From contig NC_061146.1 of NCBI RefSeq assembly GCF_905220365.1, forward strand, positions 9,613,538 through 9,677,537: DNA of 64,000 nucleotides, in the 5' to 3' direction. Origin of the DNA: Vanessa cardui (taxonomy: Eukaryota > Arthropoda > Insecta > Lepidoptera > Nymphalidae). Below the pieces are notes generated by a model. That model did not search any database and had not been told where the DNA came from. It saw only the letters and a list, made by a program, of their open reading frames with translations. The position numbers were made by a program, and so were the translations under genes. The first letter of the stretch is position 1. Every line of letters begins with the position of its first letter. Shown here piece by piece: positions 26,601 through 41,600 of this stretch.

Positions 26601-29600
26601 TAAATGTGATCAAATAAATTTAATTAGTACATTATTTTAAGTATTAATAGTAAGTTACAGTCGGCCTCAATATATTGTTTTTTTTTTAATGTCACACATC
26701 TTTTCTTTAGTTTTCTTGCAATCTATGCGAGTGATTTCGTGAAAAGGGACGGAAGTGCGTAACAGGAAGCCGGGAAAGCGCGCGCTATTTAAATTGACCA
26801 ATGAGCGCGATGCTAGAATTAGCCCTCAGATTGGTACTAATTCATTTTCTGAGAAGAATTCGTTAATCCAACGATAGTTTTATATTGTTATTGGCTTACT
26901 AGCTGCTACCCGCGTAAAATATTACATTGATGTAAGACATCTTTGTTTGCGACACTTTTTTCCAATGCAAAAGGAACACTTTTGGTATATTTTTGTGTAC
27001 CAAATTTCATTTAAATCGGTCCAGTAGTGTAGGCGTGAATGCGAGACAGACAGACAGAGTCGCTTTCGCATTTATAATATTAGTATGGATTAATATTTGA
27101 GAATGATAACATCTGGCTAAAAATAATTATATAAATTTCTTAACAAAATCGTAAATTGCTTATTTTTTGGAAGGTTTACATTTGAATTACGATTTTAGAC
27201 GTCATGATCTATGACGGATCTCGCCTGATCCTTTATATGCAGAAAAAATACATTGTTTTGAAGTGACAAGTAAGACAGTAGCAATTAATGATGGTAAGGA
27301 TTCACTGGCTTACAAATCTGCCGCTAGTAGGCTAGTACCTACGCTATTCAATTTTCGCCGCCCCTACTTTTATTTGCAACATTATGATTTGTGTACTATC
27401 GTCCTCATTACATCGGTTTTTTCCCGTTATTAGTATGATTATAAACTAGGCGAAATTTCTGTGAGTTACTAGATTATTTTTCCAACCCGCTATGTAGTGA
27501 CGAGTATGCGGATTACGGACGTCATGTGTACACATATAGTTATAATTTTTTTATTTCTCTAAGATAATAACAAATTTGGGCTAAATTTGCCGCCCCTCTA
27601 AGTCTACCGCCCTAGGCTCCTACTTAGCCTATTGGTAAATCCGCCACTGTAAGGATTATCAAACGAACCGTATGATCATTGCTGATGCATTCGCGTGGCT
27701 AAGCGAGCGAGTTACACCATACAGAGTTGATTATCAATCTGTTTATGCTCTACGTTACATTTACAGCTGACTGAGAAAATGCAATGGCTTTGTATTACAT
27801 TAACAACATCACTATGTACAGTCAGAGTAATAAAACCTTCGTCAGTTATATTATAAAAATATCCATATAGAAGTTTTCATAGGTTTAAATATCTACCAAT
27901 AATATTATAAATGTGAAAGTAACGCTGTCTATATGTAAATCTGTTGCTCTTTCACTACGAAACTACTAAACCGATTTTGATGAAATAAGCCATGAAGTTG
28001 AAATTGGAACTCTAAAGAGGGACATGGCTATTTTTTTTAACTATCACGTGACAACCAATCCCCTAAAACCGCGGGTAACAACTAGTTCTACATTAGAATG
28101 GAAATTTTTGCAAATAACATTTTCGAGTTTACGATACTTTAATTTCACAAGGACACGTTTTAATGTACCGCATATAAACTATGTACAGTCTGAGAAAGAA
28201 AATCTTTGTCAGTTTTCAAATTCATTCCTTTGTCAAGTCGTACTCTTAGTACCTTTTGAATCTAAACATCAAATCATTGCGAAGCAATATGTCTTTCTCG
28301 ATCGGTAAAGCAGATCGCTCATACTAAGCACTCGAAAATAGATCTTAAGGTGACGAACCTTTTCTTACCCCGACTGTATATATAATACTTAGCATTTTTA
28401 AAAATATTGCACTACAGAAATTGTTTATTTACATCACATTAGAAACATGCATCTTTACTATATTGTCCATATATTATGTACAAAGACCTTCCTCTGGAAT
28501 CACACTATCTTAAATAGTTGTATTTTTAAAGATCTAAGCATACACAGACAGACAGCGGTACGTGACTTTGTTTTTTACAATGCCATGATAATGATACAAA
28601 GCAATAATTGTTTACTGCTAAGATTTAATTACTCTTTCTTGGTGGTAGGGCTTTGTGCAAGTCGATCTGGGTAGGTATCACCAACTCATCAGTTATTCTA
28701 CCGCCAAATAACAGTACTCAGTATTATTGTGTTCCGGTTTGAAGGGTGAGCCAGTGTAACTACAGGCACAAGGGACATAACATCTTAGTTCCCAAGGTTG
28801 GTGGCACATTGACGATGTAAGGAATAGTTAATATTTCGTACAGTGTCATTGTCTATGGGTGATGGTGACCACGCACCATCAGGTTGAACATATGCTCGTC
28901 CCTCAATCTATAACATAGAAAAAAAACTCTGCTTAAAGTAAAGCTGACGAATGATGTTATTGTAAATATATAATTTAACTTTTGAGGATTCCTCACGTTT
29001 TTGCTTTCAACATTTCCAAAAGAAAAGTAAATTTTATTATGATTTCGTATTCTTTCAAAATAAATTTGAGCCATTAACATTCTGAATAATGTTTTGTTCA
29101 AAAAATATTGTTTCAAATTGTTTGAATGTATAAAAAAAGACTTATAGTCTGATAGTCAGATTAAATACTACCAGTGTTTTGAAAAAATAGATATAAAGAT
29201 ATAAATAAGAGCTGAGACGGCCTAGTGGTTACAACGCGTGCATCTTAATCGATGATTGCGGGTTCAAACCCAGGCAAGCTCCACTATATATATGTGCTTA
29301 ATTTGTGTTTATAATTCATCTCGGACTTAGCGGTGAAGGAAACATCGTGCAGGTTTCCTGCATGTGTCTAATTTAATCGAAATTTTGCCATATGTGCATT
29401 CCATGCACGTGGGCTCCTCAGTCTTGAGTCGAGATGGCCCAGTGGTTAGAACGCGTGCATCTTAACCGATGATTGCGACTTCAAACCCGGGCAAGCACCG
29501 CTGTTTCATGTGCTTAATTTGTCTTTATAATTCATCTCGTGCTCGGCGGTGAAGGAAAACATCGCGAGGAAACCTGCATGTGTCTAATTTCATCGACATT

Positions 29601-32600
29601 CTGTCACATGTGCATTTCATAAACCCGCATTGGAACAGCGTGGTGGCATATGTTCCAAACCCTATCCTTAATGGAAGAGGAGGCCTTGACCCAGCAGTGG
29701 GTAATTTACAGGCTGTTACTATTTACTTTTCTTTTTTTGAAATACACCTTAATCTGAGAAGAACTGGCGAAAGAAACATCGGATTTTTTTTTAGTAATGT
29801 CAAACTATTTAAATGTATAATATACTGAATATAAATAACCAGAATTCAATCGTTTCATTCCCAAGGTGTGCTATCAATCATAAAACCACTAATTGTATAG
29901 TAACCTTACACACACAAGCGTTAATTAACAATTTTGGCAAGAGAAGCATTTTGAACGCTTCCTGGGATCCTGTTGTAGAACCGCATACATTGTTCCACAA
30001 AAGTTACTTATATATATTATATTTTCCTTCCAAATTTCCGATGACAGTTTCTTCGTGGTTCAAAACGACATTTTTTCGGGAGTTCATAGTAAATATCATA
30101 GATTATTCTCTCACTCTACCAATGATGTAGCTTTCATTTGATGTCAAGAGTTATTTGTTTGACTTTTACATTGTAATTGTAACTTTATTGGTACAGAGTG
30201 GAATTTGTGGGATAGGTACAGCCACTGGCCTACTTGCTCTGTAAAGTCACAGCCGTTTAGTCCCAGAGGAACACAGCTTTGATGAATTAATACTCAAATT
30301 TAGAACGTCTATTTTTATAACAGACACGTTCGTACATAACAAATGACAATCACGCGTAAAAAGTCGCTAAACTAGCCACTCGCCCCGGCTTCGCACGGCT
30401 TCAAAGCTGATACAAAATATACTACAGAATTTCTATATTTACGACACCACATTAGAAACTTTTAAAATTGGCAGTGTTTCTTTACTGTATTGCCCTTGTA
30501 TTATATACAAAAATCTTCCTCTCGAATCATTCTATCTATAAAAAAAAATCGCATCAAAATCCGTTGCGTAATTTTACAGATCTAAGCATAAATACGGACA
30601 GACAGCGGTAAGCGACTTTGTTTTATACTGTATAAAGAAAGAACGTAGGTAGATAGAAGGCGTCACATTATAAATTGGATCAATTTCACTGGCATAACAT
30701 TCCAAGCTATCTTCTGCTGGCTTACTAAATAAACTCGCCACTTCCGTTTTAGACCGAATAACTGGACGATTAGCTAAACAAACGGATATTTATAAATAGC
30801 TGCGACACAAGCATTACGTTATGCTTATTAATTAATCTGAACAGTATATTATTTTAAAGCGAGTGTTTCTATGGTAGAATGAGTACACATATTACATTAC
30901 ATCGTTCGTGGTATACCACGTGGTAAGTTATAACTTATAAGTAAAGTTTTCAGGTACCTTGAAAATAACTTTTAATAAAATTATGATTTTTTTTTAAATT
31001 CTTAATGTTCTTGGGTGACCTATGCCTAGCTCATTTTATATTATTAAAAAAATCTGGCTGGTTTTAGTTCACTTCAATTCTTGGTGTAATAGCTTTTAAG
31101 CCCATTACACAATGAAACAATAAGATATAAGAGATAAGGATTAAGGAACAAGAAATAAGGAATAGCGGAATCCAGCGATGGCAGCACCTTTAATTAATTC
31201 ATAATTCAGGAATACGGAATAAAATTTCCGTCGCGTTGGGAATTTGTTTCTTATTTCTTATAGCCAGCCAATCGCAGGGCATTTTTTCAGCGAAGTGTCG
31301 TCAAACTAACAGCAGCACGTAACTAGTAGCAGGTATTCAACCGCTGTGATTGGTTAAATATTGTAGCCTATCGCCTATTGTGTTTTGGTTGCTGTGCTAT
31401 TCCTTATTTCTTGTTCCTTATTCCTTATTTTTTTCATTGTGTAATGGGCTTTAGTTGTACCGGCAAGTAACAGATTATTTCGCCAATGTTACGTAGGATG
31501 GACAAGACAAGAATGGCTGGCCGGTTTTGATCAAAAACGCAAAACGTCAAAGTGACAGTTGACAGATAGCAACAATTTCGTATCTGAAAACATTTACGTT
31601 ATCTTAAACACAACAAAGTAAAACTTAGTAAAATAATGTACAGTTTTTAATTAAAAAAATAATAATAATAATCGTCCAACAAAATGAATTTAGAAACAAA
31701 TAGAATTAGCAACGATTACACAAAATTGCAAGAGCACATCGCCAAGCTATCGAGTACGCAAAATAATATTATACACAAATTCGATGTCTTGACGAAAAAT
31801 GTTGACGAAATGAAGAAAATCTTAAGCCAATTTTCGGATAAAATAACAGCCCTCGAAGACGTGGCTGTGGAGAGACGGAAGCTGAACAGCGAAGTCAAAA
31901 CGCTGAAGAACAGAATCGACGAACTCTACGAGATCGTCAAGGATGGAAAGGAAGAATCAGTCAAAAGCGACGATGTCCAAGACATCGAATCCTGTCATTC
32001 TGGTTTCTCTTGCTCTTCCAAGGTTTGTCGTTGTAGTAGCAAAATATTAAGAATATTGGGGCCAAGATGACGCAGTGATCAGTGGCTCATGGCAAGCACC
32101 ACTGAATGTCATGTGCTTAATTTAAGTTTATAAATCATCTAGTTCTCGGTGAAGGAAAACCTGCATGTGTGTAATTTTATAGAAATTCTACCACATGTGG
32201 ATTCCACAAACCGACATTGGAACAGCGTGGTGGAATATGTTCCAAACCTTCTTCTCAAAGGGAGAGGAGGCCTTAGCCCAGCAGTGGGAAATTTACAGGC
32301 TGTTGTTGTTGTCAATCTCTATCTCGATTTCGATTTCGAAGAAAATCATTGAATCTAGTTTCACAACAATGCCTCAATGTTGCAGCTTTCCTCGTGATGT
32401 TTTCCTTGCGTACGAGATTACGCACGTTAAAGTTTAAGATTGCTTCTGTGGCCTTTAATCCACAATCTTCGGTTCAGTTGAATGTGTTCCATTATAACCT
32501 GATGGAGCCAAAAATGACGCTAATGTCCTACTACAAGTTTGAGTGGGCACCGTCCAAAAATCTGATATTTTACTCCCAAATTTTAATACTCCGTTGGTGT

Positions 32601-35600
32601 GTTCCTGTTTGAAGGTTGAGTGAGCCAGTATAATTCCCAGTACAAGGGGCATGTAATATATTAGAATTCATGTTAAGATGTGCGTTGGTTTGTCATAGAG
32701 GAAGGTAACTAAAACGAGATTTATTCGTCTTCTTTTCCAAAAACCAAAAACACATGATCACTATTTAAATATAGTCTATGTTGGCGTTTTAAATGTCACT
32801 GTACATCTTCTAAAGTATATTGCATTTTATTTATAATAGTGCATGATACACTGTAGATTATACGTATAACAATGCGATCCGTATAACGCCATCCGTATAA
32901 GTTAGAGAAAGATTAAGACACTTTTCTTCGCATAAAATATAATTGTATAAAAAAGTAAACAATAAGCATGTTTATTTCTTGTAGACCTTCCTTCCGGCCA
33001 CTAACTTCCGAAAAGGAATAAGAGTACCCGTAAAACATCGTACCAACCTAAAAAAAATAAGTGAAAACTCTTTCTTTACTTCACAATGCATTCGTTATCT
33101 TTTAAAACCCGCTCCCGACTCTCGCTTATTAACAAGAGGCGCTAATTGCGAAGAAATTACGTTTTTTGCGTACGTTGCGAGTGAAAGGGGGCGCGGTATG
33201 CGCATAAGGACATCGTCCACTTCATAAAAAAGAATAGCGCAATATCGCTGGATAGATAAATGCTGACTGTTATAATTTTTTAACGTGATTATAGTATTAT
33301 TATTTGGCTGTACATATTAGATCCTTTGCCGAAAATTATTTGACGTTTAAATATATATTAAAAAAATGGTTGTACCTACAAATTGAGGGCTAATTTTTTA
33401 ATTCATAATTGGATTTAATTACTTACACTTGTCTTTAATAAATATAAATTTGCATTTATATTCGGGCTTTGAGTTAAATATCAAGACTCATCATGCATAT
33501 TAGAGAAATGCTGTAAACAATTTTGATGGTCGCATTCATCTGTCAAATTACGGTAACGAGATGAGAAATGTCTGCGCTACACGGATAGCTAGCTATCTGT
33601 CGAATAGAAATTGTCAATGTTAACGATCGTAAATTCTTCGTTGTATTTATTTCACTTGGTCACACAGACCACAGCTATTCGCAAGAACAATCTCGTAGAA
33701 AATAATCGCCTATTGTCAGAAGGTAATATGCGACATCGACTACAATCGTAATCATATTTAAAGGATATATGAGTACGTATTAAAATAGCGTGTCATCATA
33801 AGTGTGTTTTCGACTTTTCGAAATAGGGTCCGAGTATCATGTTCGTTTTTTACAGAATAGTTAATTATGACGATGTAAACATTGCATTTTCATTTAAACA
33901 CAATTTGTTTAAAACTAATTTTAATACGTTTTGCAAGCCCATCTGGGCAGGTTCCTCAGATATTCTATCGCCGAACAGCAAAACCACAGACTATAATATA
34001 AAAAACGTATCATATAGTATTACTTATTTAATTTGCCGGATAATCAAAATGATGAGCACTGAATAGATCCGATTAGAAAATCATCTGATAATCTGACGAG
34101 TTCGTATGATATACTACTATCGTAAAACGACTTTGTGCAAGCTCTGGGTAGGTACCATTCACTTGTCACATAAAAAAAGTAAAGTAACAGCCTGTAAATT
34201 TCCCAATGCTGGGATAAGGCCTCATCTTCCATTAAGGAGAGGGTTTGGAACATATTCCACCACGCAGTTCCAATGTGGGTTGATGGAATGCCCATGTGGC
34301 AGAATTTCGATGAAATTAGACACATGCAGGTTTCCTCACGATGTTTTGTTTCGCCGCCGAGCTCGAGATAAATTATAAACACAAATTAAGCACATGAACA
34401 TTCAGTGGTGCTTGCCTGGGTTTGAACCCACAATCATCGGTTAAGATGCACGCGTTCTAACCACTGGGCCAACTCGGCTAATTAGTAATTATCACATATT
34501 CAATTGTAAAACAACAACACTTAGTATTGTTGCGTTCCGGTTTTTGGGATAAGTGTGCCAGTGTAACTATAAACGCAAGTGATTTAACATTTTCGCTCCC
34601 AAAGTTCGAGGCTCATCGTGTCACCAACCTTTGGAACTAAGATGTTATGCTCCTTGTGCCTGTAGTTACACTGGCTCACTCACCCAGTAAGCCGTATCAT
34701 AACTTAACCAATTATGCCGATTGGCAGCAGAATGTACGATCATTGGGTGGTAAATTACAGAAAAAAATACTTGCTATATCATAAAACACAATTATTTCGT
34801 AATGATTTTAAATAACAACACCATATATATTTATAACTCAATACCAGTTATGAATATATAAAATTGAATGACAATAACAAAAGTATTAATTTCCAAGGAA
34901 ATTTAATTAATAAACCAATAATAGATGTCATTAAATACCATGTCTCCCATTGTAACCCCGGCATGCGAGTACGGTACGAACTTGTCGATTTTTTCAACGG
35001 TATAAATTACAAAGTACCGATCTCTTAGAACTTAATTGAAAAATTACACGCATGCCCATATCTTAACGATGTAAGAACAGATCTTACCCTAATTAGGATT
35101 CGATATGGCGACATGTGTTACCGTTTTTTTTTTCATTACTCTGTGTGATGGATGCCACCTCTGTACGTATACATTTCCTAGGATACGTACCGCTTTTGAT
35201 ACGACGGTTTTTTTTATTGTGACTTGGGATTGTGTTAATTTTTTTTTAATTTGAAATATAAGAAATTTGCATTCAATTTCCTAAATTTCATAAATCTATA
35301 CATAATATAGCAAATTTATATAAAATATTAAGGTTCTGTGGACATATGGATATAATCATTGATTAGATATATTGACCGAAACATTCGGTTGATTAAAAAT
35401 ATATAATATCCTTTCTAGTTTAGATTATAATACGCATATCAGAATAATGAAATCATGAATAAGACGTTAAATGATCAAAAAAATTTATAAGTTTACTTAA
35501 GCTATAACAGTGTTCGATTTTCGAACATTAACATAATTTGCCACCATTTTGTCCTGTTTTGGCATTTCAAGATGGCTACTGGGATGGACTACTAAATTTT

Positions 35601-38600
35601 TTAAATCAATTTAGCTGATGATAAATATTTTCACTGTTAATTATGATAATATGGAGGTATTGATCAGTAGTTGCATAAAAAACAACGGCGATTACAATAA
35701 AATATAAAAATATTTGATTGAAAAATGACACCAGATTATGGACTGAGCCGTAAGAGACAAGGGGCCCATCCATCAAGTCAAGTGCCCTTCGAAAGAAATC
35801 CTGATGCCCCTTTGTGTAAGAACTCGACAACAAAAAACGGAATCATACTAAACTCAAATTTAAGTAGTTTTAAAATGTCGTTTCAAAGTTCCGAGCCGTC
35901 GAGAAGTACTTCAGCAGAGGGCCTGTCTTGCCCCTTTATGCTCACCCCGGAAAAAATTGCTTGGCATGCACCAGGTTATTTAATTATAATGGCATTGTAT
36001 TTTTAATTAAAAGTTCAGTTGTAATTTTTTAACTTAATTGATTACAATTTCAAAGAAACAAAAACCATATTAAATTTTCTTGTTCCTTTGGTTTCCTTCC
36101 TCTCGTTATTAAAAAAAAACATACTTTTAAAGAGCCAAACAAACTTATTTAGAAGTAATTACAAGAATATCATTGAAACTTGAATTTTTTTTAAATAAAA
36201 TTATGAAAAGTTGGACTTTATAGAACAATGTCTTTGACAAGTGGACATAATTAAAAAAAAAGCCTTTATTTACTTTCGTTCAAAAGCTTACAGTCTATCT
36301 TCGAAACTTTTTGTTGCCGAGTTCCTGACACATGGCCCTTTAATTCTAGGTAGTGTTAACGACGTTAATACATGTTAATGAGTTGTATACGCAGAAGTAA
36401 TAATTAGTATTCAATCATGACACTCGATAAACACGGGTTACAGGATTTCTTGTGCGTGTAACAAGTTTTTTATTTACATTTAATTGAAAAGTATTTATTA
36501 AAATAATTAGGAAAAGTTGCTAAAGTAAAACATTCTCCGAAACGCGCTAAATCTTCTACTATTTTACGTATTGGCTTAGGTAATTTCCGTAGTTTAAAAC
36601 AAAAGAAGTCTCCTTATTTAATACATATTACTATATTTTTAGTTAGTAATAATTTTTGACTTAGCATATATGAAGTTCGTGGAAGTCTTAGCATATGTGA
36701 CTTATTCATGAGATTCGATAGAACGCGTAAACTTAATGATTCTAGGTTTTTAATGTCGTGTTCAAATCCAAAAGGCAGTTAGTTTCTCCTTGGTTGGTTA
36801 GGTTTAGTGACTGCTGCTTGATGGAAGTTGAAAGTATTTAAAGGCCCCTAGAAATCACGTAAAGTCTGTCAAGAGAAGCAGAATCAACCTGCTTCTCTTG
36901 CCAGTAGTGTGCGTACAGATAGGGTACCAAACTCGCACAATATTTGTGAACTTTTGCATAGTTGGTTAGTTTGAGAATGGTTATTGTGCCTGAAATTAAT
37001 CAGGAGGGCGTTGTCATATTAGTGGGCTGATTTAGCCAGATCTTGTAACCTTAGTGGGCGATTTCTTTCAAATCTCTAACCTAACCTAACCCACCAAAAA
37101 GTTTGCACACCAGATGTCTGAAAATAGTGTTCTTAAAATTTATCATAGTTCCTTTCGCAATCTACATATACTTTACCTTCACAGATAAGGTGTTTTTGGT
37201 AATTTTATCTTGAAGAAAGCAGGGTATCATTGTTTTAAATCGCTACGGGATAACTGGTCGTATGTTTTTAGAATAACTTTGGTAAGTTATTCAAATTGTT
37301 TATTAACGATGTTTCCTTGTTTCAGGTTACAATGACCACAGGTCTGGATCGAGACACGATACGCGCCGCGTACGAAGACGTCAGGTCCGATACATCGCCC
37401 ACGGAATGGTGAGACATTTAAAATTCGTAACGTATAGTCTATTCCAATGCAAGAAGAAAAAATAAAAACAAAGCTTTGATTTACGTTATATAGCATATCG
37501 CATATATGCTAATACTTCAGCGATATTGTGCTTAACTGACAGTTCTTGATGATTAGATCTTTATTTATAATACAACTGTATTACACTTAACTTTTTATTT
37601 CCACGTAGTGGCGCAAATAGGGCAGAGTATAATGTAAAATGTAAAAATAGTGTTTATCATTAATGGGCAACGCATTTGCATTGGTGAACCTGCGTTTAAG
37701 TTTTAGTGAGTGAGACAGTAAAAAAGGCAAAGGATCTGCTTAAATAGGGCGCAGTTATAGAAGCTCGCACAGGGCGCAGAAAAAGCTATTTACGGCACTG
37801 TTTCCACGTTAATTTTATTTCCAAAGTATAGTCGACGTTCAAGACGCCATTTTTTCTCAAATATATTTTAAAATCATAGGTTAATCAAGCTCTCTACGAA
37901 TTATATCGCGTCAATTTGTTTTCAAATGTTGTTTATTTATTTTTCTTCTGTTATTGTTGGAATACAGTATAATGTAAAACATTAACCTCTAAATTTTCCC
38001 ACCATTGGCCTTATGCTTTCTTTCTAACGTTTCTTAAGGATTACTTTTGTACTGTGGATTGTTAGATACATATCTAAAGAGTATGATAATAAGGATAGGT
38101 TTCTTCAAAATGTTTTCCCTAGATTTTAATTTATGATCGTCGTTCAGACCGCGTATTCGATTTATTTACACGATTAGTGTAACATTTTTAGTGATTCATC
38201 ATGATGTTTGCTATACTTTTGATTGATTTTGCAGTCAAACTTTAGTATAAATTTATAACAAGGCTATTCTAGAATCAGTTCTTTTCTGTAATTGCTCTTA
38301 TAAATATTATACGAAAAGTGTACTATTTACAAAAGCAAAGAGATGAAAAAGCAACAACGAACTCAAAAAAACAGGTACAGGATTTCGTAGACAATTTTTT
38401 TACATCAAAAGAACTGCGTCTAGACTAGCAACAAAACAGCTTAAGTACAGAGCAATCGCAGTAATAGCGCTTTTATCAGGGCCGTGTTCAAGTTCGACGG
38501 AGCGAGGATCGTGTGCTCGGCCCGCGGGAGCGACTTTTCAGAGTTCCGTACCCAGTTCTCTGACGATGACCGCGCTTTTGGTTACGTCAGGTGAGTACTT

Positions 38601-41600
38601 TTTTTTTACTAGCTTCAGAATTTTGAATGGCACAGATTAAAAAAGTACTTATTTTTCTTAATATTACTTATTAGGTGTAAATGAGACTCTTGGTAGTATT
38701 GGTCACCACCTTATGGACTACATAAAAATTAACACACCTTAATCTCCGAATACATCATCAACAATGGTACTAAAAATTGCTCGAGAAAAAATATTCTATT
38801 ATTGGGCAATTATTTTGCTTGCACAGAGTTTCTTTTATTTATTTTTGTTTGATTATAGTATACTATTTCTCAAATTGACTAGGTAGTAGGGCTTTGTGCA
38901 AGTCCATCGAGGTACCATCCACTCATCAGATATTCTACCGCCAAAAAACATCATTCACTATTGTTGTGTTCCGGTTTGAAGATCCGTTGAGTGAGCCAGT
39001 ATAACTACAGGCACAAGGGACATAACATCTTAGTACCCAATGTTGGTAGCGTATGGGTTGTGCAAGAAATGGTTAATAATTCTTACAGCGCCATTGTTTA
39101 TAGGCGGTAGTAATCACTTACCATCAGGTGGCCCATATGCTCGTTCATCAACCTATACCATAAAAAAGTTTTTTAATAAGTTTTATTAATTGTATCTTTT
39201 TTTACATTCAGGTTGCAAATGGGCGATGAAATGTCGAAGCGCAAGAAATTTATGTTCGTCACTTGGGTTGGGCCCAATGTGTCAGTTATCAATCGCGCCA
39301 AAATGTCCACAGATAAAGCCATCATCAAAGATATCATTTCCGTAAGTTAATTATTTTTCTATAGTTCATGATAAAACCATTAATTGAACAATGTCGAGGT
39401 ATTTATTATGCGGTATAATTTTACCTACCAAAATTTGTAATTACTTTTAAAATTTATAATAAAGTAATTAGTTCTGTCGAGCAATTCGCGATATGTTTTG
39501 GGAAGAGCACAGTTCCCTAAGCAATATTAATGTATTGTTGTTCTGACCAATTTAGCTAGATTTAAGACACTACTCCGGGCTTTTATATTATTATTATTTG
39601 TCCGACTTTGTCCCAGGTTCAAAGGGCTATAAGCCACTGGATCAGAGGCACCTTCCCTATGTATAACTCGGTCTTCATAATATATAATCCCATCATCATC
39701 CTCCTGCCCTTATCCCAATTTTATTTGGGGTCGGCGCAGCATCTCTTCTCCTTCCATACTTCTCTGTCAGACGTCATCTCACAAGTAACATTCTTTCTAA
39801 CCATATCGTCTTTCACACAATCCATCCATCGTTTCCTTGGTCGTCCTCTGCCTTTATATCCATCCACATCCATGCTCAAGGGCTTCCTCACAATATGTTC
39901 CTCATTCCTCCGCATTACATGCACATACTGATACTTATATATTAATAATAATAAAATTATGTAATATTATACGAATTTTACTAAGTAGATTTTTTTGCTT
40001 GCCTATACTAGCTAAAATATTTAAATATTCATACCAAAGAACAACTTCATTTCAGGCAATTTAATAAAAATATTATTTATTATTAAAATGAATCCAAACA
40101 GTTCATAAGTGACTCAGTATTAATCAATAATATTATCTGTTTGAGTAAATGATAATCAATATTTACTATTATCTGTTCGCCCTTTAAAAGTTTTTTTATT
40201 GTACAGATAATTATTATCTCCAAACGTTTTATAAAGTGATGTCAATAATGTTTATAGCTTCAAATCTAAGATCGATAACTCGAGTTTTAAAGCAATTTGT
40301 CAATAAAAAGTTGTAATCCGAGATAATTTATTGCCAATTGTTGATTCATATTTTTTGTTACAATTCATTGATTTATATTTAGAAAAAATATAATTCAAAT
40401 TGAAATTCGTACTTTTTGATTGAAATAAAAAAAAAATCTATTTATTTCGTAGAATTTCGTAAATAAAATTTGAATGATAATTATTCAAATTTGTATATTT
40501 CTATCTGTTTTATTATTTAAAGTCAAGTTTTTTTTAAAAAATGAATGATTGGTAAAAAAAGGTTTGTCTATGGATAACCAGGTAAAATGTTAGTAATATA
40601 AAAAAAGCACATTATAGGAAGTTTAATCCGATACAATAAATAAAGTTACAAATAATTATAGCATTCACATGAAATCATACAAATATTTCCGAACATTAAA
40701 GCCAACGGTTTGTGCGACAGCTGAGATGAAGTCATAACCGATGATACATTTGTATTTCGAAGTGTCCAAATCAATTTCTTTACTTCCAGCTATAAGTCTG
40801 AGCTCCACCAGTGTCGCTATCTGAGCTAATAGGTTACTTGTTAAACCGATCCTCTCTTCTAGAATAGCGTAGAAGATTGCCAGCAACCTGTCTAAAGTAA
40901 ACACTTTGGGACCGAGCTGTGTGTTCAACTTCTCACTAATTTTAGCTTTTGCTCGAACATGCTGTAGTTTTTTGCGTTGTTTTCCATGATTCTTCATAAA
41001 TAGTCGCTTGTCTTCCTTGGGGGGGTTGTAACTCGCTAAATATGCAGCAATTAATAGATATTTTGCATAATATGGCAATTCAAAGCTTTGTGCGAATGTT
41101 TTCGTTGACAGTAATTCTTCTTTGAGTGTGTTGTCGAAATTATATCTCTCTGGTGGACTCTCATCACTGTTTTCTTTGCCCGGAGATTGTGCCTGATTTG
41201 GAGTTTTTGTTGTATTTATTCTTAAATAGAGTAATTCTAAACTTGTTTTTAGTATTGGAGCAATGTGCCGCCAAAGTTTTGAAAGATCGTTGGGTTTGAT
41301 TTCATTCTTTATGATTGGTTCGCAATATTTTACAAAATTGACTCTTGCCATGTGTTGTAATTCAATTAAATCTCGACACGGTCGGTAGAATACGCTCAAG
41401 AATGCATTAAGAAAGTTTGCGAACAACTCTGGTCTCTCCAGTTCCTCTTTAATATCACAGCCAATGTCATTATTACTCATCAAGTAACGCACGAACGACT
41501 TTTGGCTAAGAAATATTATTTTAAACAGTTCCTCTTTGTTATAATTCGGAAAATAAAGTTTGATAGGTTCTCTAACGCCAATTTTGAAATGGAAATTATC

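Larger units (their letters stand above)
5711..37325 (+). other. coactosin intron 1 (31.6 kb), overview
   Basis: AT-rich and dominated by the SINEs, Helitron-like elements, A-tailed repeats and MITEs listed separately; the only coding candidate is at 31684. The stretches 5711-8600, 14990-16400, 24110-25220, 33000-33830 and 36010-37320 contain no repeat or gene I could identify, apart from a locally GC-richer patch at about 33110-33230 (GAAAGGGGGCGCGGTATGCG) and a palindrome GATAGCTAGCTATC at 33584. Confidence 0.6.

Noticed and set aside
29813..30130. 105-aa ORF
   Set aside because: Low-complexity, next to SINE and non-LTR fragments; probably repeat-derived, with no recognisable domain.
35725..36006. 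93-aa ORF and antisense ORF at 35606-35833
   Set aside because: No recognisable family; it may be old transposon debris, but I could not support either a gene or a named element.
37078..37093. interstitial telomere repeat (CCTAA)n
   Set aside because: Fewer than three units; too short to mean anything.
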